DNA of 21,662 nucleotides from contig CAZHWT010000023.1 of the NCBI GenBank assembly GCA_964536215.1, positions 1 through 21,662 of the forward strand. The letters run 5' to 3'. Every line of letters starts with the position of its first letter. Positions within the stretch are counted from its first letter, which is position 1. This DNA comes from CAZHWT01 sp964536215 (GTDB lineage Bacteria > Patescibacteriota > CAZHWT01). A model generated the notes under the pieces. The model was not told the DNA's origin and did not search any database. It worked only from the letters and a program-made list of their open reading frames with translations. Below are positions 1 through 6,369 of the stretch, one piece after another. The position numbers and the translations under genes were made by a program.

Positions 1-122
1 CCCCATGACCCCTAGGACCCCTAGGATACCTAGGTGCTTTGTGAGTAGTGAGTGGTGGGTAGAGTGAGTGGTTATGCGAATAACGAATAGACGAATAACG
101 AACCATCGAATAAACGAACAGA
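1..122 (+). repeat. Dispersed composite intergenic repeat, copy 1 (cut by window edge)
   Basis: Three blocks follow each other. Positions 7-36 are three 9-nt units of the type GACCCCTAG. Positions 43-72 are GAGTAGT-type 7-nt units. After TTATGCGAATAA come CGAATAA/CGAATAG-type units to about 122. The same blocks in the same order occur at 6052-6347, and in reverse orientation at 16730-16873. The CGAATAA part is nearly identical to 6295-6342. No ORF in it is convincing. The left end is outside the window. Confidence 0.8.
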
Positions 123-232
123 CTTTCGGGAAGTAAAACTAGAATCGGCGCTGCTTGCTTGACTGTCTGATGAGTCAGGGGTATAGTCGGGGAAATTGGA
201 GCAGCAGAGCGTTAGCTGAAGGGAGAAGGCGT

Positions 233-538
233 ATGTGGATGTTGCTGGCTTGTCTGTTCAGTCGGGGATTTGCTTGCTGGCGGGTTGGTATCCAGCCAGG
301 AGTTTACTTGACCTGCCACGATGAGTTGGCGATTGTGTATGGTGTCCAATTGCGGGGAGATGGCTCATCTGTGAAGGTGTGGATGCCATTCCCGAGGCGT
401 GGACAGGCACGGCGACGCGCGGTGTGTCTGGATACGTTTTCGGAGCTGGTTGAAGTGCCATTACTGCCGACTGATGGTGCTGAAGGTGAGGGTCGGTCGG
501 TTTATTTGCCGAGGTTTCGTCGATTGTCTCAGGAGTAG
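233..538 (+). CDS. Small hypothetical protein (101 aa)
   Basis: I do not recognise this protein. The open frame begins further upstream (TTG at 155), but ATG 233 is preferred because GGGAG lies 7 nt before it. The first 15 residues are hydrophobic and Cys-rich (MWMLLACLFSRGFACW). The rest looks like a small beta-rich domain (PGVYLTCHDELAIVYGVQ, then VKVWMPFP) with a basic patch (RRGQARRR) and an acidic segment near the end. The next gene starts 22 nt downstream with its own SD, so the two are probably co-transcribed. A real gene seems likely because a strong SD and an operon partner are present, but no family can be named. Confidence 0.5.
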   Translation: MWMLLACLFSRGFACWRVGIQPGVYLTCHDELAIVYGVQLRGDGSSVKVWMPFPRRGQARRRAVCLDTFSELVEVPLLPTDGAEGEGRSVYLPRFRRLSQE

Positions 539-560
539 CCGGAGCGCAAAGGAGATTGGG

Positions 561-731
561 ATGAGTAGGCGCAGACGGTGGACGGCTCTGGCGGCCGTGT
601 TTGGCGTGGCTGGAGTTGGCGGTTTTGTGTTAGGTGAGCGACTAGACCCGATTGGCTGGCTGAAACGATCGGTGTTTGGGCCAGGATCGCAACGGTTTGG
701 TCGGAGGCTGCAGGAAGCGATGCAGCAGTGA
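561..731 (+). CDS. Small basic single-pass membrane protein (56 aa)
   Basis: ATG 561 follows AAAGGAG with good spacing. The N-terminus is strongly basic (MSRRRRW). One hydrophobic segment spans residues 8-24 (TALAAVFGVAGVGGFVL), followed by a basic soluble tail with GWLKRSVFGPGSQRFGRRL. This predicts one membrane helix with positively charged flanks. It lies 22 nt after the 101-aa gene and probably forms an operon with it. Family and function are unknown. Confidence 0.55.
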   Translation: MSRRRRWTALAAVFGVAGVGGFVLGERLDPIGWLKRSVFGPGSQRFGRRLQEAMQQ

Positions 732-798
732 CGTGGCGGATGGCTTATTTGGGGCTTGGGAATAAATTTTTCTGAGCCCCATTTTATTTTTTGATATC

Positions 799-807
799 TG
801 ATATACT
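799..807 (+). promoter_or_regulatory. Extended -10 promoter of the Nudix gene
   Basis: TG-A-TATACT is a TGnTATAAT-like extended -10. The ATG lies 7 nt after the box and has no SD, so the transcript is predicted to start at or next to the start codon. Confidence 0.55.
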
Positions 808-814
808 AGCGGGT

Positions 815-1372
815 ATGGATGAGCTAATTTTTCAATATTTACCAATAGAATTAGATTTAAAGGCGCCGTTTGGTTTGTTAAAGCGGGGCATGGATACAGC
901 GGTGGTGCTGGTGCGAAATAAGAACGGGCAGTGGGTGCTGGGGCGTAAAGATTCGTTTTACCCGGAAGGAATTGTGCGGATGATTGGTGGGGGTATGGAT
1001 GATGGTAATCCGTTAGGTGATATTCAGCGGGAGTTAAAAGAAGAGCTGGCCGTTGAGGTGGAGGAAGATCGGTTGAAGCCGTTGATTCATGCGGAGATTA
1101 TTGGTCGTTTGCCAGATGGTGAGCAGGTGACGACATCGGTATTTGTGTTTTACTTGATGACCTATGAGTCTTTAGTGGCCGGAGATGATTTGAGCGGGCT
1201 AGCCTATTTGTCGGATCATGATATGCACGACCTAATTGGGCGGTATGGGCGCTTGCCTGAGTCGGGGGTGATTCGCAAGGACGAACCAGATGGAACGTGG
1301 GCGGATTACGGTAAGATTTGGGGGCCGATTCACGCGGCGGCATTGGAGCGGGTGAAAGAATTGGGGCTGTAA
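815..1372 (+). CDS. Nudix-family hydrolase
   Basis: This 185-aa protein has a Nudix fold signature. The Nudix box lies at residues 58-80, with the helix motif RELKEELAV (R72, E73, E76, E77) that binds the catalytic metal. Two box positions deviate: the first conserved Glu is Gly64, and the usual Gly before the last hydrophobic residue is Ala79. The N-terminal strand DTAVVLVRNKNGQWVLGRK is typical of NTP- or sugar-nucleotide-type Nudix enzymes. The C-terminal part (about 110-185) is not matched to a subfamily, so the substrate is unknown. ATG 815 is chosen over the in-frame TTG 791 because it sits 7 nt after an extended -10. No terminator is evident downstream. Confidence 0.88.
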   Translation: MDELIFQYLPIELDLKAPFGLLKRGMDTAVVLVRNKNGQWVLGRKDSFYPEGIVRMIGGGMDDGNPLGDIQRELKEELAVEVEEDRLKPLIHAEIIGRLPDGEQVTTSVFVFYLMTYESLVAGDDLSGLAYLSDHDMHDLIGRYGRLPESGVIRKDEPDGTWADYGKIWGPIHAAALERVKELGL

Positions 1373-1552
1373 GCGCGGTTGCTTTGCGAGGAGTCGGACG
1401 TAGGGAGTTGGGAGTAGACAAGAATAGGTTACGCTGCGCGAATCAAGATCCCCTTTGATTAATTTGCTTTGTGGTTGTTTTTGGAACCCTTTTTGACACC
1501 TTGCTGAACTTTTGCGATCACCTTAATTAAAATTATCTGAGTTGTTTTGATG

Positions 1553-1588
1553 GTATTATATAATAAAAATATTTCTATTATATAATAC
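1553..1588. repeat. AT-rich inverted repeat in a gene-free stretch
   Basis: The gene-free region 1373-1674 contains a perfect 13-bp inverted repeat, GTATTATATAATA (1553-1565) and its complement (1576-1588), around a 10-nt AT-only-plus-one-C loop. It is far more AT-rich than the surroundings and could extrude as a cruciform or form a hairpin. A TTGACA lies at about 1485-1490 without a convincing -10. Otherwise only the hairpin at 1637-1666 is seen in this stretch. Confidence 0.6.
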
Positions 1589-1636
1589 TTTTGTAAGCAA
1601 ATTGGCCATTGGCTCCGGTGAGAATAAAAGTGTGAA

Positions 1637-1666
1637 GCGCTCCGCGGCCGGTTGGCTTTGGAGCGC
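1637..1666 (-). terminator. Hairpin terminator of the 139-aa gene
   Basis: GCGCTCC and GGAGCGC form a 7-bp stem just beyond the minus-strand stop at 1675. On the minus strand a T-rich run (ACTTTTATT) follows. The outer stem matches the hairpins at 3374-3407 and 5272-5301, but the loop region has diverged. Confidence 0.6.
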
Positions 1667-1674
1667 GATAGGGG

Positions 1675-2094
1675 CTATGGACCGATGCGATAGACCATAT
1701 ATTCTATGGATGGTACCTGCTGCTCGAGTAGTAGCATAGTGAGCACTTGCTGAATGCAGTACTGGGCGAACTCATCCTCAGGACTTAGTAGCTCGACAAT
1801 ATCAGGGCCGACGGTTAGGCGGAGGATGTCGTCAAACTGCTCAACGGTATCTTCCCAGAGAGGTTGACTCATCTCGCAGATGGCCAGATATGCGCGACTG
1901 GTTGGCGTGGTGGCTATAGCTTGAGCGAGACGGTGTTTGATGTCTATGGCTGCGGTCAGTAGCGGCATAAGGTTGAGTCCGTAGACTACGTAAGCGATGA
2001 CGGACACTTGTCCGTTACTGTTGAAACCTTTCAGGCTTTCAGGCGGATATAAGTCGACCCACTCGGATTTATTACCTAAGTTGGGCACAGTCAT
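1675..2094 (-). CDS. Hypothetical protein (139 aa), accessory island
   Basis: The protein is not recognised. It starts at ATG 2094 with a strong AGGAGAG SD and a clear promoter upstream. The first 30 residues are polar. A hydrophobic stretch at about 31-48 (VSVIAYVVYGLNLMPLL) could be a buried helix, followed by an acidic helical C-terminal half (WEDTVEQFDDILRL, SPEDEFAQYC, VLTMLLLEQQ). There is no signal peptide and no catalytic motif. It is the last of five minus-strand genes, each with its own promoter and terminator, two of which are paralogs. A role linked to the HTH-like neighbours is possible but not shown. Confidence 0.65.
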   Translation of the reverse strand: MTVPNLGNKSEWVDLYPPESLKGFNSNGQVSVIAYVVYGLNLMPLLTAAIDIKHRLAQAIATTPTSRAYLAICEMSQPLWEDTVEQFDDILRLTVGPDIVELLSPEDEFAQYCIQQVLTMLLLEQQVPSIEYMVYRIGP

Positions 2095-2131
2095 TGACTA
2101 CTCTCCTTGCGTGTGTCCAAAAGCTTGGCCG

Positions 2132-2160
2132 ATAGTACTACTTGAGGAAGGATTTTGCAA
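2132..2160 (-). promoter_or_regulatory. Promoter of the 139-aa gene
   Basis: On the minus strand TTGCAA, 17 nt, TACTAT. The -10 box is 37 nt upstream of ATG 2094, which has an AGGAGAG SD. Confidence 0.6.
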
Positions 2161-2224
2161 TTCTTGCCTGATGGCTTGTGAAACGTATGCTGTGAATTTG
2201 GTTCTTGTGCTAAAGATGAAGTTC

Positions 2225-2260
2225 AACGCTCCGGCACTCTGCTTAAGAGATAGGAGCGTT
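2225..2260 (-). terminator. Hairpin after the 322-aa gene
   Basis: AACGCTCC (2225-2232) pairs with GGAGCGTT (2253-2260), just past the stop at 2266. An inner CTCT/AGAG pairing is possible. The T-run is weak. The stem core resembles the other island hairpins. Confidence 0.5.
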
Positions 2261-2265
2261 GGCGC

Positions 2266-3234
2266 TTAGGCAAGTGGTTGCGTGGCCATGGCGACCGCAT
2301 ATTGCGGAGATGCTAACCTTTGGATTTGTTGTAACTGCTGGCGTAGCTGGTCGGTCTGTTCGGGGCAGAGCCACCCGTTTAGCATGACAGCAAGAATTTG
2401 CTCAAGAACCACTACCTTTGTCTTTATTGAGACATTGAGAAAGTCTTCTACTTGGCTAGGGCTGAGCGATCGGGTTTGGCTAGAGAGCTGCTGAATTTTC
2501 TGGTCTCGCTCGGAAGTTGCCCAGCCAGATATAAGTTGCCCGAGGTAATAACGGACGAGTTGCTGCCTGGCAATATAGACCCTTTGTCCCGTGATTGGCA
2601 AACGGTCAACGGGCACTCGGATTGGTCCTACTTGCTTGGTTAGCGTTGACGTCTTTATCTTTCGGCTAGTGGCTCTGCGTCCCGCCACTGGCCCATCCGA
2701 CTGTCGGCTTGACCGATGATTAACAGAGTGACCGCAGTTGGGTGATGGCGGCGTCTTTGCCTGTGACTGCTGGTTCTGCCTGGCTTTGACTTCGCGTAGA
2801 CTTTGGGTCAGTAGCGTGGGCAAGGTAGCTCTCTTGGCATACCCTAAGGCGGATGGATCGGTGCGCAATTGCCTTTGGTCGGCAGCCCAGAAGAATTTGG
2901 TGATTTGTTCTGGATTGTAACTGAACCCGCTGAGAATGCGGTGGAGCGTGTCCTGGCGTGGGCTTTCCCACGATCCGAGTAGGATCTGAGTAAACCATTG
3001 CGACTTGGTCCCGCAGTGCGTGGCTATATCTATTAGCACCATGGTGTTGTCGGTATATTCGGTCTGCTGCGAGGTAATGGTTGGAGATTCAAGGATTGTC
3101 GCGTAGGCACGTCTCAGAAAGTCGGGGATGCGCATGCTGCGATCGCGGCAGAACTGAGTAAGTATAGTGTTAAGGTTCTCAAGTGTCTGCTCATCCAGCG
3201 CACATCGGAAGTCGATGCCTGTTGTGGTAATCAT
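2266..3234 (-). CDS. HTH-like paralog B (322 aa), accessory island
   Basis: No named family is recognised. Residues 36-44 are IPDFLRRAY, followed by a helical segment to about 105 resembling an XRE-type helix-turn-helix (IDIATHCGTKSQWFTQILLG then P, D, L). This block aligns without gaps to the 321-aa protein at 4176-5141, sharing PDFLRRAY plus Cys, Gly, Pro, Asp, Leu, Ile and Gly at matching positions. Residues about 140-205 are low-complexity, rich in Gln, Ser, Pro and basic residues, and probably disordered. The C-terminus (about 215-322) is helical, with a second possible HTH-like unit (LSPSQVEDFLNVSIKTKVVVLEQ). ATG 3234 has an AGGAGAG SD. A DNA-binding regulator or adaptor is an inference. 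Confidence 0.7.
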   Translation of the reverse strand: MITTTGIDFRCALDEQTLENLNTILTQFCRDRSMRIPDFLRRAYATILESPTITSQQTEYTDNTMVLIDIATHCGTKSQWFTQILLGSWESPRQDTLHRILSGFSYNPEQITKFFWAADQRQLRTDPSALGYAKRATLPTLLTQSLREVKARQNQQSQAKTPPSPNCGHSVNHRSSRQSDGPVAGRRATSRKIKTSTLTKQVGPIRVPVDRLPITGQRVYIARQQLVRYYLGQLISGWATSERDQKIQQLSSQTRSLSPSQVEDFLNVSIKTKVVVLEQILAVMLNGWLCPEQTDQLRQQLQQIQRLASPQYAVAMATQPLA

Positions 3235-3279
3235 ATCTTCTCTCCTAGATTAACGACTAACAGGGTAAGGCTTGGGCGG

Positions 3280-3309
3280 ATAGTAATGTACTGTGGGTAT
3301 ATGTGTCAA
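3280..3309 (-). promoter_or_regulatory. Promoter of HTH-like paralog B
   Basis: On the minus strand TTGACA, 18 nt, TACTAT, then CCGCCC. The whole block is conserved at 5179-5208 upstream of the paralog, including CCCA and AGT in the spacer. Confidence 0.75.
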
Positions 3310-3373
3310 GTAAGACAGCTTTCTGTTGATGTTGACGGAGGATTGTGAGGGTGGACTAGATGGGGTAAGAGAA

Positions 3374-3407
3374 AAGCGCTCCAACGCTAGTTGGCGTTGG
3401 AGCGCTT
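3374..3407 (-). terminator. Strong intrinsic terminator with the shared hairpin
   Basis: A perfect 14-bp stem (AAGCGCTCCAACGC and complement) encloses a 6-nt loop. On the minus strand TTTTCTCTTA follows. It ends the 208-aa gene (stop at 3427). The hairpin plus its T-rich tail (3366-3403) matches 5264-5301 in 37 of 38 positions. Confidence 0.8.
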
Positions 3408-3426
3408 GATTGATGAGGAGAGGTTA

Positions 3427-4053
3427 TTATTGCTCTCCTTTGGCACGGATCTTGAAGGATCCATCGTTAAACTTAATGGTCAGCTCTGTTAGAGCCCCGT
3501 TTGACTGGGCCTCAAGAAGTCCTTGGGCCAGCAATAGATGCCACTCTTGTGGCGATCGTGGCCGAGAGCTGTCACTGGCAGGATATTGTACTTCTGCGGT
3601 GTGCAGCTGTTCGATAGGGCTTGAGGTCGGTGGATCTGGGACCATACTACTGGTATTATCCACTTCATCGGATTCGGACTCGCCGATATCTTCCGCCTCT
3701 GCTGTGGGTGCCGGGGCCTGTTTTTGTGGCTTGATGGCGGTCTTTGGGGAGCGATCAGTTCTTTTTACTGGTTCTAAAGGCAAGGAACTCAACTCAGCGA
3801 ATTCCTGCTGCAACCTTTCTGCTTCGTCACTGCCTAACCAGCCCGGCAGTTGCTTTAAAGTTCCCTGCAGCGTTGAGTTGTCTGGCAGTTTGGATCCAGC
3901 CATCAGCTGACGTAGCTTGACTGGATTTACGCCAGCGTCCTGTGCAAATTCCTCGATGTCTTCATCGGATTGCAAGACTGATTTTAAGTAGGGTTGGATG
4001 GCCCTTACCTTCATCCAGCCCAACGTAAACCGATTGACCGGCTGCTTCTCCAT
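3427..4053 (-). CDS. HTH-like protein C with disordered acidic linker (208 aa)
   Basis: This gene is preferred over a 166-codon frame on the opposite strand because it has a near-consensus promoter, an AAGGAGAA SD before ATG 4053, and a terminator. Residues about 32-88 form a helical XRE-like module: IEEFAQDAGVNPVKLRQLM, then AGSKLP and SDEAERLQ. It resembles the module in the 321-aa paralog (FAA..., G...P..., DEDQAARL). Residues about 92-165 are rich in Pro, Glu, Asp, Ser and Thr and are probably disordered. The C-terminus (LTELTIKFNDGSFKIRAKGE) looks like a beta-hairpin that might bind a partner. Function is unknown; a sequence-specific DNA-binding role is inferred. Confidence 0.68.
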   Translation of the reverse strand: MEKQPVNRFTLGWMKVRAIQPYLKSVLQSDEDIEEFAQDAGVNPVKLRQLMAGSKLPDNSTLQGTLKQLPGWLGSDEAERLQQEFAELSSLPLEPVKRTDRSPKTAIKPQKQAPAPTAEAEDIGESESDEVDNTSSMVPDPPTSSPIEQLHTAEVQYPASDSSRPRSPQEWHLLLAQGLLEAQSNGALTELTIKFNDGSFKIRAKGEQ

Positions 4054-4097
4054 GACGTTCTCCTTATCTTCTCGTGCCTCTCAGCTGAGGCGCGGCC

Positions 4098-4126
4098 ATT
4101 GTACGACGTTGTAGATAAATTGTCAA
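4098..4126 (-). promoter_or_regulatory. Promoter of HTH-like gene C
   Basis: On the minus strand TTGACA, 17 nt, TACAAT: a near-perfect sigma70-type promoter, 44 nt upstream of ATG 4053. Confidence 0.75.
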
Positions 4127-4144
4127 ACTATAGGATACTATTAA

Positions 4145-4168
4145 GGGTGATTGCAAAAACAATCACCC
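4145..4168 (-). terminator. Hairpin after HTH-like gene D
   Basis: GGGTGATTG pairs with CAATCACCC (9 bp, 6-nt loop) 7 nt past the stop at 4176. The minus-strand tail is only TTAAT, so the terminator is weak. Its sequence is unlike the other island hairpins. Confidence 0.55.
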
Positions 4169-4175
4169 CGTAAGG

Positions 4176-5141
4176 CTATGCGATATGAGTTTTATTCCAC
4201 TTGGCATGAGCTTGCTTGAGTATGGATGGCTCAATACCCAAGGCTGTCGCAAGCAGTTTGGTTTCCTGCCAGCTGAGAAAATACCCGCTGACGTCTTCCA
4301 GCTTGCTTAGTTTATCTGACGAAATGCCGGTTTGGCGCGACATATCGGCGAGGCTTTTTCCCAGCAATATTCTTTTATCGCGATAATATTGCTGAGGGCT
4401 GATAAGAGCGCTTTCCAAACTTTGCTCTAGTCTTAGTTGAGTAGACTCCTCCCTTCGCGTTAGGGGTGCTGGGGCAAAGGTTGCTTCTGGCTTGCCCGAA
4501 GGGTTGGATGACGTGGCCTCTGGAACTATTTGCCTTGAGTCAGCTTTAGTAGCCTCGACTTTTGAAGAGGCGGCACCTACTTTTGATTTTTGTGTAGCTC
4601 TAGTGTTTCTGGTGTTGGACGCACTGTGGGGCGACGTCTTATCGAAGTGCTCATTTTGGCCCGGTTCGTTATGACCGTTGTCAAAAGGAGCGCTTACCCC
4701 TAGGTCGTCTTGCCTGTCCCAGAGCATTGAAAAGCGAATTGTATTACGCTTTGGCTTTTTGCCCACGGATGGCAGGTATGGCTTGGCGAGAGAAGGTCTC
4801 CAAAAGAAAGTGGTTTGGTTAATGGCGCTAATCAGACGAGCTGCCTGATCTTCGTCGAAACCTAGCCCCCAAGCAATCTTTAGAAGAGCATCTTCGTCTG
4901 GGCGACTACAGTCTCCGAAAATTACTTGGGCTATTCTTTGCCAGCGAAGTTGACATCTGGCAGCAAATGCCGTTATCAGAGCCTCATCGGTAACATCGCC
5001 ACAAATACTCATGCGGAGTTCTTGCGTGTCGATGATGATCTCGTAGGCTCTGCGTAGGAAATCTGGTAATCCATTTACGACGCCTTTTTCCAGTCGCCGC
5101 AAGAGCGCTTCGAGTTGGTCTGTGGTAGATTGCTCGAACAT
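4176..5141 (-). CDS. HTH-like paralog D (321 aa) with C-terminal XRE-type domain
   Basis: The start is ATG 5141, after a GAGGGAG SD. Residues 25-33 are LPDFLRRAY, followed by a helical HTH-like block to about 95 that is paralogous to the 322-aa protein. Residues about 135-235 are polar, with Asn, Ser, Thr, Ala and Pro, and are probably a flexible linker. Residues about 250-312 look like a genuine XRE/Cro-type HTH: YYRDKRILLGKSLADMS, RQTGISSDKLSKLED, then LATALGIEPSIL. Two HTH-like units on a flexible linker suggest a DNA-bridging or regulatory protein. The gene lies between genes C and E, and is separately transcribed. Confidence 0.75.
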   Translation of the reverse strand: MFEQSTTDQLEALLRRLEKGVVNGLPDFLRRAYEIIIDTQELRMSICGDVTDEALITAFAARCQLRWQRIAQVIFGDCSRPDEDALLKIAWGLGFDEDQAARLISAINQTTFFWRPSLAKPYLPSVGKKPKRNTIRFSMLWDRQDDLGVSAPFDNGHNEPGQNEHFDKTSPHSASNTRNTRATQKSKVGAASSKVEATKADSRQIVPEATSSNPSGKPEATFAPAPLTRREESTQLRLEQSLESALISPQQYYRDKRILLGKSLADMSRQTGISSDKLSKLEDVSGYFLSWQETKLLATALGIEPSILKQAHAKWNKTHIA

Positions 5142-5178
5142 TTTCTCCCTCTCAATTGGCTAAGCAAACTTGGGGCGG

Positions 5179-5208
5179 ATAGTAAAGCACTTTGGGTGTG
5201 CGTGTCAA
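5179..5208 (-). promoter_or_regulatory. Promoter of HTH-like paralog D
   Basis: On the minus strand TTGACA, 18 nt, TACTAT, then CCGCCC. It is the counterpart of 3280-3309, so the paralogs were duplicated together with their promoter or share a regulator. Confidence 0.75.
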
Positions 5209-5271
5209 GTGGAAGGCCGCGTATGAGTGTGGCCAGGAGGGCTGGAAATACAGGTATAGATAGTAAGAGAG

Positions 5272-5301
5272 AAGCGCTCCAACGCTAGTTGGCGTTGGAG
5301 C
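5272..5301 (-). terminator. Shared hairpin overlapping the end of the 153-aa gene
   Basis: Thirty bases are identical to 3374-3403, with GCGCTCCAACGC on the left arm. The minus-strand tail is CTTCTCTCTTA. The stop codon of the upstream gene (5285-5287) lies inside the loop, so one stem arm is translated. Confidence 0.7.
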
Positions 5302-5746
5302 ACGATGGTGTTGGTGGGTCTTCGCCGATTCTTATGAGCAGGTGGACCCGGAAAGGTTCTGGGTCGACGTTAGGACTGTCGAAGATATTTTTGATTTGTT
5401 CTTGGTACTCCGGGCAGTTCTTGTCTATGAGCGTGAATTGAGGCCAACCTGACTTGTTGTTGAGGTGTGTTTGTAATCTGTCGGAGGTGCCTGGTTCGAT
5501 GCGTAAGGCAAGTGTTTCGGCCAGTACTACATAGATAACACATGGCAGCTCTGATCTTGATTTAATCTTCTCCTTAACAATTTCAAGGGCAATGTTGGAC
5601 TGCTGTTTGAGATTTTTGGACAGATCCTGAAGGGGAATCACAATAGAAAATGGTGTGCCCCACAGATTGAGAAGATCTATTTTGTGGTACTTGGGTGCAA
5701 TGATCTCCATATCACGCAGGTCTTCACGAAAATCTGACGCTGACAT
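5285..5746 (-). CDS. Hypothetical protein E (153 aa) ending inside the hairpin
   Basis: ATG 5746 is chosen because GGAGAG precedes it and a promoter lies 43 nt upstream. The longer frame to 5920 would run into the divergent riboswitch. The protein is not recognised. It looks alpha/beta: FREDLRDMEIIAP, then TPFSIVIPL, PCVIYVVLAETLALRI, WPQFTLID and FRVHLLIRIGED, suggesting several strands and helices of a globular domain. The last five residues (CSNAN) are encoded by the hairpin also found after gene C. This suggests that the original 3' end was replaced when the hairpin arrived. There is no signal peptide. Confidence 0.65.
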   Translation of the reverse strand: MSASDFREDLRDMEIIAPKYHKIDLLNLWGTPFSIVIPLQDLSKNLKQQSNIALEIVKEKIKSRSELPCVIYVVLAETLALRIEPGTSDRLQTHLNNKSGWPQFTLIDKNCPEYQEQIKNIFDSPNVDPEPFRVHLLIRIGEDPPTPSCSNAN

Positions 5747-5788
5747 GCTCTCTCCAATCTTTTGTTCGCTCCGCATTGGACTGGGCTG

Positions 5789-5817
5789 ATGGTACAGTGT
5801 CGGGGCAATTTTGGCAA
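5789..5817 (-). promoter_or_regulatory. Promoter of gene E
   Basis: On the minus strand TTGCCA, 17 nt, TACCAT, giving a leader of about 35 nt. It fires away from the riboswitch. Confidence 0.55.
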
Positions 5818-5869
5818 CTTTTGGCTCTTGTTTTGTATGTTGGGGTGGATGTAGACTAGAGACACAATA

Positions 5870-5960
5870 TATTCGATTTGTGGTAGAGAAGTGAGGTGAA
5901 AGTCCTCGGCTGTCGCGCAACTGTTAAAGCCAGAAAACACGCAAATTGGAGATACTGGTT
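5870..5960 (+). promoter_or_regulatory. Cobalamin riboswitch aptamer (compact form)
   Basis: Hallmarks of the cobalamin (B12 box) family are present in order: GAGAAG, GGTGAAAGTCC (5895-5905) inside a GAGG/CCTC stem, GGCTGTCGCGCAACTG (5908-5923), TTAA, then AGCCAG (5928-5933) and ACACGC. ATTTG (5876-5880) pairs with CAAAT (5942-5946) to close the domain. Little lies between ACTGTTAA and AGCCAG, so the peripheral arm usual in class I is missing. A hairpin at 5962-5980 (ACTCTT/AAGAGT, 7-nt loop) could be the kissing-loop partner. Downstream genes encode candidate corrinoid-uptake proteins, which fits. The outer borders are approximate. Confidence 0.82.
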
Positions 5961-5983
5961 GACTCTTCGCAGAAAAGAGTGGC

Positions 5984-6003
5984 AGTGATTTTTTCACTTT
6001 TTT
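5984..6003 (+). terminator. Putative expression platform of the riboswitch
   Basis: AGTGA/TCACT forms a short stem followed by seven or more U residues. The upstream AAGAGTG could pair with CACTTTTTT instead. This suggests ligand-controlled transcription termination. The stem is weak, so the assignment is tentative. Confidence 0.45.
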
Positions 6004-6051
6004 ATTGCGAATAGGCGATTACGAATGAGTTTATGGCTGCTACGAATGATG

Positions 6052-6347
6052 GGGGTTTCAATATGCCCAATATGCCCAATACACCATTTCCCCTATGCTC
6101 CCTAGGAGCCCAAGGATACCCAGGTGTTATGTGAGTTCCGACCCTGGCGGGGCGGACAAGGGCGAGTAGTGAGTAGTGAGTGGTGAGTAGTTATGCGAAT
6201 AAACGAATAACGAACTAGCCAAGTAACCAAGTAACTAATAACCAATAACCAATAACCAGATTGGTGAGTAGTAACCGAATTACGAAGTACGCGAGCGAAT
6301 AACGAATGGACGAATAACGAATTATCGAATAAACGAACTAACGAATC
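6052..6347 (+). repeat. Dispersed composite repeat, copy 2, inside the riboswitch leader
   Basis: Order: CAATATGCC 9-nt units, CCATTTCCCC, CCTAGG/GGATACC block, an extra GGCGGACAAGGG piece, four in-phase GAGTAGT heptads (6164-6191), TTATGCGAATAA, three AATAACC heptads (6237-6257), then CGAATAA-type units to 6347. It fills the 350 nt between the riboswitch terminator and the DUF4430-like gene, so it would be transcribed as leader RNA. It is longer than copies 1 and 3. Confidence 0.85.
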
Positions 6348-6369
6348 AACTATTTTGGAGGTGAATATT

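Noticed and set aside
3410..3910. 166-codon open frame on the plus strand
   Set aside because: It is antisense to the 208-aa gene, which has a promoter, SD, HTH-like module and terminator; the plus-strand frame has none of these.
1637..5301. Island hairpins as integron attC sites
   Set aside because: They lie at gene ends and recur, but are only about 30 bp with full symmetry, lack the RYYYAAC/GTTRRRY pattern with spacer bulges, and no integrase is seen. T-rich tails fit terminators better.
5747..5920. N-terminal extension of gene E
   Set aside because: It would overlap the promoter region and the divergent cobalamin aptamer; ATG 5746 has an SD and promoter.
5677..5997. 106-codon minus-strand frame
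   Set aside because: It runs through the riboswitch and the start of gene E, with no SD.
6164..6347. CRISPR array
   Set aside because: The repeats are 7-9 nt with no unique spacers of constant size, and no cas gene is present.
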